A stretch of 64,000 bases of DNA. Origin: Desulfobulbus rhabdoformis. GTDB lineage: Bacteria; Desulfobacterota; Desulfobulbia; Desulfobulbales; Desulfobulbaceae. Within the stretch, counting starts at the first letter, position 1, and each line of letters opens with the position of its first letter. The position numbers were made by a program, and so were the translations under genes. The notes under the pieces were generated by a model, which saw only the letters and a list, made by a program, of their open reading frames with translations, was not told where the DNA came from and made no database searches. Positions 24,401-32,913 of this stretch are shown here, in pieces. The stretch covers positions 1 to 64,000 of the forward strand of contig NZ_JAFFQA010000019.1 in assembly GCF_016919065.1 (NCBI RefSeq), given 5' to 3'.

Positions 24401-25651
24401 ATGTTTGCTCTGGTAGATTGCAACAACTTCTACTCAACCTGCGAATCGGTATTCCGTCCAGATCTTCGAGGCAAACCGATTGTTGTACTCTCGAATAATG
24501 ATGGGTGTGTCGTGGCCCGGTCTGCTGAGGTCAAAGCGCTCGGTACGATCAAAATGGGCGTGCCGGTGTTTCAGGTCAAAAACGAAATTGCCAAACACCA
24601 GATTGCCGTTTTTTCATCGAACTACACTTTGTATGCGGATATGTCGCACCGGGTTATGCGCATCCTCCGGTCTTTGAGCCCTGGCCTCGAGATCTATTCA
24701 ATTGATGAAGCGTTTGTAGATGTCCGAGGTATTCAGGATTTGATTGAATTTGGCACCATGGTGCGGAGTACCATCAAACAATGGACAGGCATTACCGTCG
24801 CGGTCGGCATGGCTCCAACAAAAACGCTTGCAAAGCTGGCCAACTACGGAGCCAAAAAATTCCCTGGCACTGGTGGCGTTGTTGATCTACGTGATTTGGA
24901 TCGGCAGCAAAAGCTGATGTCGATAACACCGGTTGGCGAGATATGGGGAGTGGGTCGGCGAACGACAAAAGCCTTGAATGCGCTTGGCATCGAGACAGCA
25001 TTACAGCTCAGAGATGCAGACATGCAAGATATCCGGCGACGGTTCAGTGTCGTTTTGGCTCGCACGGTATCAGAACTCAGAGGGATGCCCTGCATTGTAC
25101 TTGAGGACCAGCCATCCCCCAAGCAGCAGATAGTCACATCAAGATCCTTTGGGCAGCGGATCACGTCGCGAGATGCGATGCGTCAGGCGATCTGTGAATT
25201 TACGGAGAGAGCTTGCGCTAAGCTGCGAAGCGGCGGGCAATATGCACGAGCTCTAACGGTTTTTATCCAAACGAACCGCTTCTTAGAGGATGTATCCCGC
25301 CGGTACTCAAACCAGGCCACCGGTAACCTGGCACATCACTGCAGTGACAATTACCAGTTCATCAAGCTGGCTCAACAGTTGTTAGAAAGGATTTGGCGTG
25401 AGGGGTGCGAATACAACAAAGGCGGCGTCATTCTCGGTGATTTTTTGAAAACCAAGCAGATGCAGTTTGGATTGTTTGAAAAACCGAAGCGGGATAATTC
25501 CAGTGTGATGGAGGCCATTGACACCATCAACTCTCGGATAGGATCGGTCCGCTTCGCTTCCTCAAGTGGATATCAACACTGGGCGATGCGTCGAGATAGC
25601 CTGTCACCTGCCTATACAACCCGTTGGAGTGATTTACCACTCGTGAAGTGA
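24401..25651 (+). CDS. umuC: UmuC, Y-family translesion DNA polymerase
   Basis: 416 aa, full length for the family. It starts MFALVDCNNFYSTCESVFRP with the first catalytic Asp (Asp6); the second acidic pair is in YSIDEAFVDV. VALSNNDGCVVARS-type and AVGMAPTKTLAKLANYGAKK segments are the palm and finger motifs. Near the C-terminus QMQFGLF is a plausible beta-clamp-binding peptide. It copies damaged templates with UmuD'. Confidence 0.96.
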   Translation: MFALVDCNNFYSTCESVFRPDLRGKPIVVLSNNDGCVVARSAEVKALGTIKMGVPVFQVKNEIAKHQIAVFSSNYTLYADMSHRVMRILRSLSPGLEIYSIDEAFVDVRGIQDLIEFGTMVRSTIKQWTGITVAVGMAPTKTLAKLANYGAKKFPGTGGVVDLRDLDRQQKLMSITPVGEIWGVGRRTTKALNALGIETALQLRDADMQDIRRRFSVVLARTVSELRGMPCIVLEDQPSPKQQIVTSRSFGQRITSRDAMRQAICEFTERACAKLRSGGQYARALTVFIQTNRFLEDVSRRYSNQATGNLAHHCSDNYQFIKLAQQLLERIWREGCEYNKGGVILGDFLKTKQMQFGLFEKPKRDNSSVMEAIDTINSRIGSVRFASSSGYQHWAMRRDSLSPAYTTRWSDLPLVK

Positions 25652-25717
25652 ATGCATCGAGAACCTGTGGTGATCACATCTACCTTATCCGGAACAGAGT
25701 TTACAGCACTCAGTGTC

Positions 25718-26329
25718 TTACTCCCCAAGATCTTCTACTTTGTACACGGCGTACCCTTCATAATAGTAGCTCGCATCAATTCCCTTCATATAGACGTCGC
25801 TGTCATTGATTTTGTCGGTCAGAGCCCGCTGCAATAGGAACTTGATTTCAATATCCTTGACAGGGCTGCGCTCCATGGCGAGAAGATAATCATTCTTGTC
25901 GACGTGGCTCCAGTCGACTACCTTTTGCAGTTCCTTTTTCAGAATCAAATCGAGCCAGATCCGTGTACTCCGCCCGTTGCCCTCTCTAAAGGGGTGGGCG
26001 ATATTCATCTCCACATATTTTTCGATGATTTCATCGAATGTCGACTGAGGCATGGTTTCAATATTCTTCAAAGCAGCCTCCAGGTACATAACGGGAGCAA
26101 ACCTGAAACTGCCCTTGGCAATATTGACGGTGCGGATTTTCCCGGCAAAGTCGTAGATCTCGTCAAACAGGAATTTGTGTATCTCCGCCAGGGCCTGAAA
26201 GGTTCCTGCCTCCAGGGTGTCCAACCTGCCGCTGGCAAAGAGGTGGTGCGCCTTTGCCTTGCTGATACGCTCTTCTACACGGGCAAGTTCAACCGCATCT
26301 GTGATACCGAGTTTGTTTTCCAGGGTCAT
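25718..26329 (-). CDS. Fic-family AMP transferase with built-in inhibitory motif
   Basis: 203 aa from the ATG at 26329 (AAAGGAG upstream). The active-site loop is [12 protein letters not shown] with the catalytic His at residue 112 and anion-binding Gly-Asn-Gly. Fic enzymes transfer AMP (or other groups) to target proteins. The C-terminus carries SYYYEG (187-192), which fits the (S/T)xxxE(G/N) inhibitory helix at the C-terminal place found in class III Fic proteins. No separate antitoxin gene is seen beside it. It follows the HNH nuclease gene by about 190 bases on the same strand. Role as toxin or regulator is open. Confidence 0.88.
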   Translation of the reverse strand: MTLENKLGITDAVELARVEERISKAKAHHLFASGRLDTLEAGTFQALAEIHKFLFDEIYDFAGKIRTVNIAKGSFRFAPVMYLEAALKNIETMPQSTFDEIIEKYVEMNIAHPFREGNGRSTRIWLDLILKKELQKVVDWSHVDKNDYLLAMERSPVKDIEIKFLLQRALTDKINDSDVYMKGIDASYYYEGYAVYKVEDLGE

Positions 26330-26522
26330 GGGAGGCTCCTTTGCCACACAAACATCTTTTTAAGTCAGGCTTTTAGGGGGCTTTGTATGGGTGCGGAAAA
26401 GCTATAGGGAGTGGCCGGTGAAATAATCCTAATTTATATGCAGTCACCCCTGATTTCGACATTTATTCGGTTTTCCAGGCTGAGCATCAAAAGAAAATAA
26501 ACTTTTTTTATTCATAGAGTTC

Positions 26523-27380
26523 TCAATAGATTAATCTCGAAAGGCTGGAGTCATTTCGAAAAAGAATGCACCATTTGGCGACAGCAGAGAGTTCAGCTCT
26601 ACTTTGAGTTTTTTCTCGAATTTGCTCGCACACGCTCCGTAATTTTTGTTGTGCAGCAGGATTGTTTCCTGTTCCGCATCGAGCCTTCGTTCTTAAATAA
26701 TCTTCTACAAGTCCATCGACTTGTTGCCAAATCTTGCGGCGAGCCTCTGCCAAGGGAACATGCTCATTGAACTTGAGACGTTTCACCGTTTCAAGCACCC
26801 GCTGTTTTTCCCATTCCGTAGCTCCCGGCACCGGGACCGCTTTCCCCTCCTCGTCAAAGGCAAGCAGGCTCACATCATAATCATCAATAGGGTCCAACAG
26901 ATACTTGCTTTCTGACTCCTCACACTGACACGCATAGGTTGAGCAATGCGACCCCACCTGCAATGGAAACCAGCCGCCTTTCTTACGATTACCCACATTG
27001 CCACAGATGCGAAAATTCATGTAATCGAAGGCGAGCCACCAGTAGCCGTCGCGCTCGGTCGCATCCAGAGCCTTTGCCACTTTCTTGGGACGAAAATGTT
27101 CGACGTCGTAATGGGAATACAGTTCGCGCACTTCGGAAAACCAGCATTTGCCACTGGATAATGCCAACAGCCATTCTTTGAGTTGCCCCCAATGCCTGCT
27201 ATTGGCATTGATCAGTGCGTTACGTTCCTCTTTTTGTCTTGGCACATCAAATGCTGCAAGCTGGTCCACCAACTGTTGCGATTTGTCCATCCACGCCTGC
27301 CACTTTTCCCGCGTCCATGGAGTCCACTCAGGAATATCACTATCTGTCGGCAGTTTGTGCTCAAGATCAATCCAGATCAC
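26523..27380 (-). CDS. HNH-type nuclease of an ATPase-nuclease defence pair (PtuB-like)
   Basis: 285 aa. The HNH-like core is KCWFSE (Cys79), then SHYDVEHFRPKK (His95 as likely catalytic residue) and WWLAFDYMNFRICGNVGNRK, the metal-binding Asn/His region. Its start overlaps the stop of the AAA ATPase gene (ATGA), so they are translationally coupled. In Septu systems PtuA ATPase works with PtuB HNH nuclease. Here the pair is also joined to a type I restriction operon. Substrate (DNA, phage or RNA) is not deducible. Confidence 0.75.
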   Translation of the reverse strand: MIWIDLEHKLPTDSDIPEWTPWTREKWQAWMDKSQQLVDQLAAFDVPRQKEERNALINANSRHWGQLKEWLLALSSGKCWFSEVRELYSHYDVEHFRPKKVAKALDATERDGYWWLAFDYMNFRICGNVGNRKKGGWFPLQVGSHCSTYACQCEESESKYLLDPIDDYDVSLLAFDEEGKAVPVPGATEWEKQRVLETVKRLKFNEHVPLAEARRKIWQQVDGLVEDYLRTKARCGTGNNPAAQQKLRSVCEQIREKTQSRAELSAVAKWCILFRNDSSLSRLIY

Positions 27381-29128
27381 GGCTCGCCCTCTTCCCGTAA
27401 GATTTCATCGATAATTTGGTCGGCAATCCGGTCCTGCTCATCCCGCTCTTCCGGAGAAAGCGTGGGTTTACGGAAGCGCCGATGCTGAGCCATCTTGCGA
27501 ACAAAAAGCGCATAGTCCGGGTCGCGAAAATCTGCGGTAGAAAAGTCAAGATCAGCCAATTCCGCACTCAGCCGACTCAGCTCGTTATTTTCTTCCGGCG
27601 TCCGCGCCTCCTTGACAAACAGCTCGTTGCGGCGGAAGAGGCGGCGTTCGGTTTCGATATCGAGAGTGGACGAGAGGCCGAATAAATCACTCTTGAGCAA
27701 TCCGGTCACCCCCATGCCCTGGGGATGTTCATCCGGCATGTCGACGCGGATGCGATTGCCGTCGCGGCGAAGAATACGCACCTGTTCGCGTTTGAGGCTG
27801 CCGACCATCATCGGGTCGTGGGTGGTTATGAGGATTTGCGACTCACCTTGCGGGGATGCATCTTCTCGCGGTGCCAGCACTTGTTCGATATCGTCGAAAT
27901 AGCGCAGCTTCCAGATTGGATTGAGATGGGTATCCGGCTCATCGAGCAGGAACAGACAGTGGTCTTCGCTGGTAATGCGCATCAGGCCGAGTACAGTGAG
28001 CATCTGCAACTCCCCCTCGGAGAGTTGGATAAAACTGACCTTGCCGCCGTACTCATCACGCTTTTTGACCGTGATCCGAACCTCTTCGATCAGATCACCG
28101 ATAAAGGCACCTTCGGCGTAACGGAAAAAGCTGGATGCACCGCCGACCAACTCGCCCAGCTCCCTAAGCTTCTCCTGGCTAGGCACGAAAAGATAGAGCT
28201 GTCTCTGTTTCTCAGTGCGTCCGCGAAAATCAATCTGTTTCGGGATTTCCTGCTCGATTGGCGCCCAGGCTACCTGCCAGAGTTTATCGAGGAACTCGCT
28301 TACCACATTGCCACGCGCATACCAGAAACGCGGGTCGCCCTCATTGAGCTCGTTCTCGTCAAACTTCTGGTTTTTCCGTTTCTCCCGTAGCCGGTGCGGC
28401 TCCTTCAACACAAAGAGCGCCGACTCCAGGGCCTCGATGTGCAGATTCTTTAACACCTTCTGAAAAACCGGATCATCGGACAACAAACAGGCCAGCAGTA
28501 CCAATTGGCTGTGTTCGCCCCGGCAGTAGAACAGGCGGCGCAACCGGTCGTCACCAAACTGGCGCAGGGTCTTGTTTTCCTCGCGCTTGCGCACTTCTTC
28601 CATTGCGCGGATATCCGCATCGCTGGCGGAAAAATTTTGCAGCAGGTGCGCAGGCAATACCTCTTCGGCGGTGATTTCCTGGCGGCGGTTAAAGCGGCGC
28701 TGATGTTCTTGAAACAACGCCTCCATACGCTCATTGCGCCCGGAATAGTAGGCGAAGATGTGCGAGGGCAGTAGTTCACGGTTGCGCAGCAGATAGCCTT
28801 GGGATTCGGCCTTACCATCCACCCAGACAAAGGGGCGCTTTTGTCGGCTCACCTCCGCTTTGAGGCACACTGCGTGGCCGCGGATGGAGTAGTCCAATTC
28901 GTAGTCAAAGGGAGCTTCGCGGTCGAGATCGACATCGCGAAAGATGTTGATCAACGCCTCGATCAGGTTCGATTTACCAGTGCCGTTCTGGCCGATGAGG
29001 GCATGGCTATGGATTGGCTTCGGTGGACTATCAGAGTCTCCATCAGCAGCGGGCAGATAGCTATCAAAAACAATTTCGATCTCGCGCAGATTGCGGAAAG
29101 CGCTAATTCGAATACGCTGGAGCTGCAT
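27377..29128 (-). CDS. SMC/ABC-like AAA ATPase attached to the restriction operon (PtuA-like)
   Basis: 583 aa. The N-terminal half-ATPase has IRISAFRNLREIEIVFDS and Walker A GQNGTGKS (46-53). A long helical middle follows. The second half has the ABC signature QLSEGELQML, Walker B CLFLLDEPDTHLNP and the His switch ILITTHDPMMVGSL. An acidic tail contains a conserved-looking DPDYALFVRKMAQHRRFRKP. The ATG at 29128 overlaps the hsdS stop region (TGAATG), making it the fourth gene of one operon. ATPases of this kind are known as partners of restriction systems. They probably sense foreign DNA and license the HNH nuclease. Confidence 0.82.
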   Translation of the reverse strand: MQLQRIRISAFRNLREIEIVFDSYLPAADGDSDSPPKPIHSHALIGQNGTGKSNLIEALINIFRDVDLDREAPFDYELDYSIRGHAVCLKAEVSRQKRPFVWVDGKAESQGYLLRNRELLPSHIFAYYSGRNERMEALFQEHQRRFNRRQEITAEEVLPAHLLQNFSASDADIRAMEEVRKREENKTLRQFGDDRLRRLFYCRGEHSQLVLLACLLSDDPVFQKVLKNLHIEALESALFVLKEPHRLREKRKNQKFDENELNEGDPRFWYARGNVVSEFLDKLWQVAWAPIEQEIPKQIDFRGRTEKQRQLYLFVPSQEKLRELGELVGGASSFFRYAEGAFIGDLIEEVRITVKKRDEYGGKVSFIQLSEGELQMLTVLGLMRITSEDHCLFLLDEPDTHLNPIWKLRYFDDIEQVLAPREDASPQGESQILITTHDPMMVGSLKREQVRILRRDGNRIRVDMPDEHPQGMGVTGLLKSDLFGLSSTLDIETERRLFRRNELFVKEARTPEENNELSRLSAELADLDFSTADFRDPDYALFVRKMAQHRRFRKPTLSPEERDEQDRIADQIIDEILREEGEP

Positions 29129-29129
29129 T

Positions 29130-31085
29130 TCAGGCGCTTGCCTTGTCGGTGAGTTTTTCTCGCATCTCGGCCACTTCCGGCACCAGAATCCAACCGTGGC
29201 TGACCTCGGTCTTCAGTTGCGCGTAAAAAGCATCGATCTCGCCGCCGAAACGCTGGTACAGATCCTTGGCGCTGATGGCGCCGTTGTAACGGGCAAGGAT
29301 GGTGGCCAGTGGCGCTTGGGCCTTGATGCTGGGGGAATGGCCGAGCCGCAGCGGGGCAATCAGTTCGGTTAGGGGTACTTTCACGGGTTCATCCTCGTTT
29401 TGTTCGGAGGCAATTCCAGTAATGCTGGCAACAGCTGCAGTTGCCAACTGGGTCGCAATTTTCTTGCGGGTAAAGGTTTGTAACTCTAATTCGTCACATA
29501 AGTGCGTTAACCGAGCCACTGTGTCCAGTATCCGCTGCTGTACTTGTAATGGGGGAAGTGGGATTGGCAGTTCATGTATGACCCGACGTGAAACATTCCG
29601 CATGGAATCACTTGTCCCTGTAGCTTTTGCCTTGTAGTACTCACGAGCTAGCTCGGAATTATTGACTAAATTGCCCCAAGGTTTGAGTGCATTATCCAAA
29701 AATATGAGCCGAACAATTTTATCGCTCATCAACAGTTGTTCTGGACAGACATCGGGCACAATCACGCTACGCGCAACAAGTTCAGCTGTATTAGCGCGAG
29801 AAAGCATAAAGTCTCCAGGTTTCACTTCACATTCAAGACGGGGATCAAGTGAGAGAGGGAGACGTTTATTCTCTTCCGGATTGAATGTGCCCCATGTCAC
29901 TGCGCTTACCTTCAGCACACCCCACTCACCCGGCCGCCTTGCCTCAGAATCACATTTAGGACTCCATCCTGATTCGGAGCCAGCCAACAACTCCTCCAGC
30001 AGCACCCAACGCCATCCGTCAGGCAGTGGTATCTCCTCTTCAACTTTGACAGCTTTGGCAAATCGTTTTCCTGATTTTTTTCGGGCAAGCTCAGACAAAT
30101 AGACATCTAAGGTCCCGATATCCGAGAGTTCGCTCGCAGCATCAAGCGCGCCACGAATCGCAAGCTCAGAGATGAGTTTCCTGAGATCTGCCACATCCTC
30201 CGGTGCATGAAAGAGCTGGCTGAAGTTGTCAGTGAGGCGAGTCCAGGAGGTGTGTAGTTCGTGCGGTTTGGTGGCGGCGGCAACGGCTTGCAGGGTGGAT
30301 TGACGCAGGTTGTTTTGCAAGCGGCGGCACTGCTGTTGCTGTGCTTCCAGTTTGTCGCATAAGGCCATCAACTCATCGACTTTGGCAACGATACGGGATT
30401 GCTCTTCAAGTGGTGGGAGGGGGAAAATTGCATAGATCAAATCTTCTCTTGAAAATCCAGGAATCATACTTTTTGATTTTTCAATAAGCTGACTCACGAA
30501 TCCATCAAGCCATATTTTCAAAAAACCAGAATTAAGTTTATTTGAAAAATTTCTTATTGCCATAATTTGACGTGCAATATGAACTTCTCCTATCGTGTTA
30601 AAAACAGTTTTTCCAATTGTTCCCTTGCAAGTAATCAACAAATCATTTAAAATTGAAATCACTATCGGCTTATCAGTCCAACGATTAATATTGATAACAT
30701 TTTTTTCAATATTACTCGCACCTGTTATATAGGGAATTCCTTTTTTTGACTCGTTATATTGGCTCTTCGCCAGATCTCGTCCGGACAACAATTGCCAAAC
30801 ATCCCCGAACCTCGCCCATTCCCAATGAGACGGCCTTTCATTCGGGTACTCTGAATCTTTAATTATTGGAAAAGGCTTTTCTCTTGGAATTATTTTTTGG
30901 GCAACCAGTTGAGATTTAATTTTTTTAATTGCATCAAACAAACTATCTGATTTTTCTGATGCCACGCTTGAAGGTACAAGTTTCCCCTGAATGGAGAGCT
31001 GCAAAATGAGAGCTCGTAATTTTTGCACCCCTCCAGGTGAATTTGCAATATGCCCAAACTCGCCCAAAAATTGCTGCGCATCCAT
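29130..31085 (-). CDS. hsdS: Type I restriction-modification specificity subunit HsdS
   Basis: 651 aa, longer than the usual 400-450. After an N-terminal helical region (LGEFGHIANSPGGVQKLRAL), the first target-recognition domain ends at PLPPLEEQSRIVAKVDELM; the second covers about 340-540 and ends at PLPPLQVQQRILDTVARL. The repeated PLPPL-Q-RI helices are the conserved spacers that set the distance between the two half-sites. The extra C-terminal ~110 residues (LATILARYNGAISAKDLYQR, then FYAQLKTEVSHGWI) look like a winged helix, seen in EcoEI-like HsdS proteins. The start overlaps the hsdM stop (TAATG). The recognition sequence cannot be read from the protein. Confidence 0.92.
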   Translation of the reverse strand: MDAQQFLGEFGHIANSPGGVQKLRALILQLSIQGKLVPSSVASEKSDSLFDAIKKIKSQLVAQKIIPREKPFPIIKDSEYPNERPSHWEWARFGDVWQLLSGRDLAKSQYNESKKGIPYITGASNIEKNVININRWTDKPIVISILNDLLITCKGTIGKTVFNTIGEVHIARQIMAIRNFSNKLNSGFLKIWLDGFVSQLIEKSKSMIPGFSREDLIYAIFPLPPLEEQSRIVAKVDELMALCDKLEAQQQQCRRLQNNLRQSTLQAVAAATKPHELHTSWTRLTDNFSQLFHAPEDVADLRKLISELAIRGALDAASELSDIGTLDVYLSELARKKSGKRFAKAVKVEEEIPLPDGWRWVLLEELLAGSESGWSPKCDSEARRPGEWGVLKVSAVTWGTFNPEENKRLPLSLDPRLECEVKPGDFMLSRANTAELVARSVIVPDVCPEQLLMSDKIVRLIFLDNALKPWGNLVNNSELAREYYKAKATGTSDSMRNVSRRVIHELPIPLPPLQVQQRILDTVARLTHLCDELELQTFTRKKIATQLATAAVASITGIASEQNEDEPVKVPLTELIAPLRLGHSPSIKAQAPLATILARYNGAISAKDLYQRFGGEIDAFYAQLKTEVSHGWILVPEVAEMREKLTDKASA

Positions 31086-32875
31086 TAGTCGCCCTCACCC
31101 GCAAAGTGATGTGCAAGCGCGGCTGCCAGTTCGCTCTTGAGCTGGTTTTCCGTTTCCTCAATTTCACCCAGCAGCTTTTTATACTTCTCCAACAGCACGT
31201 CGGGATCAAAGATTTCTTCTTCCGGTGCGTTGGGGTTTTTGATATCCAGGTTAAAAATCGGCCAGTAAATGCGGTCACCCGCTGCTTGGGCGTCACGTGC
31301 CTGCAAGCGCAGGGCGTCTACCTGCGGACGCAATTCCTCAATTTCATCTTCCACCGGTTTGCGCACTTCCTGATCATTGACTCCTTTGATGGAATCGCGC
31401 AGGTCGCGCACCCGGTTTTCCAGCTCCATGGCCGTGTTGTTCAAGGACTCCGCCTCGCCCCAGTGCGGCTGGGCCAGACTTTCCGCCTGCTCACGTTTTG
31501 CCTTGAAATCAATCTTCCAGGCACACTCGTTTTCCACCCGGTCGGCGAAATCGTTGTCCTCGGAACCCCACCACTCCTTCTCGGGAGCAAATTCTTCCAG
31601 TCGGATCGGCTTCGTCTTGGAGTAACTCTTGTAGCCTGCCGGGTAGAGGTGTTCGTAGAACCAGATGGTTTCGGTGTGAAAATGCTCGCTGCCGTCGTCC
31701 GTCACTGCACCTTTGGTGAAAAAAAGCAGGTTGGTCTTGATGGTGGTGTAGGGAGCGAACACTCCCTTGGGCAGGCGAACGATGGTGTGCAGCTTACATT
31801 CGCGCAGCAGCAACTTTTTCAAGGTGCCTTTGATGCCGTCTCCAAAGAGAAAGCCGTCAGGCAGGACCACGGCGGCGCGGCCGTTTTCCTTAAGCAGCTT
31901 CTTAATAATCAGCGCCATGAACATGTCGGCGGTTTCTCGGGTTCTGAGATCGGGAGGGAAGGTTCCGCCTACAGTATCTTCTTCATAACCGCCAAAAGGA
32001 GGATTGGTGATCAGACAGTCCACCCTATTCCCTCGTGTCCATTCGTTCCAACCGGTTGCCAAGGTATTACGGTGCTCGATCTGGCTGGGCACATCGATGC
32101 CGTGCAGCAGCATGTTGGTGGTACAGAGAAGGTGCGGCAACTGTTTCTTTTCAATGCCGTGAATCAACTCCTCGATTGCGCGTTGGTCCTCGGGGCCGGA
32201 CTTGGTGGTGCGCTGCTTGCGAAAATGATCGATGGCGGCGGTAAGGAAGCCGCCGGTGCCGCAGGCCGGGTCGAGCACGGACTCACGTTTTTTCAGGTTG
32301 GGATTGACTCTATCGACCATAAAGGCGGTGATGGCGCGGGGGGTATAAAATTCACCGGCATTGCCGGCACCGCGCAGATCGTTGAGCATCTGCTCGTAGA
32401 CGTCGCCCAGGCTGGCACGGGTCTTAAAATCGTGGAAGTTGATCACCTCTTCCAGTTTTTCGATCACCGCCATCATCTGCGGGCCAGATTTCATGAAGTT
32501 GTTGGCATCCTCAAAGATCTGTTTAATGACTTTATGAGACGGGCTTTGGCTGGGGTCGATCTGCTCTTTCAGGGCCGGAAAAAGCTCATTGTTGACGAAG
32601 CCAATCAACTCACTGCCGGCAATCTGCGGTTTCTTTTTCCCTTCGGCGTCAGGCAGATATTTGGCCCAGTTACGCCAACGGAAGCGCTCGGGCAGCGGGG
32701 ATTTATACGGCTGGCCTTGATCTTTGGCATCGTCTTCCCATTCTTCTTCACGCTGGTCAAAGACTTTAAGAAACAGCATCCAGGTGAGCTGGCCCAGGCG
32801 TTGGGCATCGCCATCGACACCATCGTCTTTGCGCATGATGTCCTGGATTGATTTAATAGTACTGCTGAGATTCAT
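31085..32875 (-). CDS. hsdM: Type I restriction-modification methyltransferase HsdM
   Basis: 596 aa. N-terminal HsdM helical domain (SIQDIMRKDDGVDGDAQRLG), then an adenine-N6 methyltransferase with the AdoMet motif DPACGTGGFLTAAIDHF and catalytic motif LITNPPFGGYE. A long coiled C-terminal part (SLNNTAMELENRVRDLRDSI) contacts HsdS. With HsdS it methylates host DNA, and with HsdR it cuts unmethylated DNA. It lies 38 bases after hsdR. A long antisense open frame on the plus strand is a shadow of this gene. Confidence 0.95.
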   Translation of the reverse strand: MNLSSTIKSIQDIMRKDDGVDGDAQRLGQLTWMLFLKVFDQREEEWEDDAKDQGQPYKSPLPERFRWRNWAKYLPDAEGKKKPQIAGSELIGFVNNELFPALKEQIDPSQSPSHKVIKQIFEDANNFMKSGPQMMAVIEKLEEVINFHDFKTRASLGDVYEQMLNDLRGAGNAGEFYTPRAITAFMVDRVNPNLKKRESVLDPACGTGGFLTAAIDHFRKQRTTKSGPEDQRAIEELIHGIEKKQLPHLLCTTNMLLHGIDVPSQIEHRNTLATGWNEWTRGNRVDCLITNPPFGGYEEDTVGGTFPPDLRTRETADMFMALIIKKLLKENGRAAVVLPDGFLFGDGIKGTLKKLLLRECKLHTIVRLPKGVFAPYTTIKTNLLFFTKGAVTDDGSEHFHTETIWFYEHLYPAGYKSYSKTKPIRLEEFAPEKEWWGSEDNDFADRVENECAWKIDFKAKREQAESLAQPHWGEAESLNNTAMELENRVRDLRDSIKGVNDQEVRKPVEDEIEELRPQVDALRLQARDAQAAGDRIYWPIFNLDIKNPNAPEEEIFDPDVLLEKYKKLLGEIEETENQLKSELAAALAHHFAGEGD

Positions 32876-32913
32876 TACGTTCTTCTCTTGCTGTATCCGC
32901 CTTGCCCACAGGC

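Noticed and set aside
31037..32851. 604-codon plus-strand open frame antisense to hsdM
   Set aside because: Its length is impressive, but it mirrors hsdM exactly and has no family motif.
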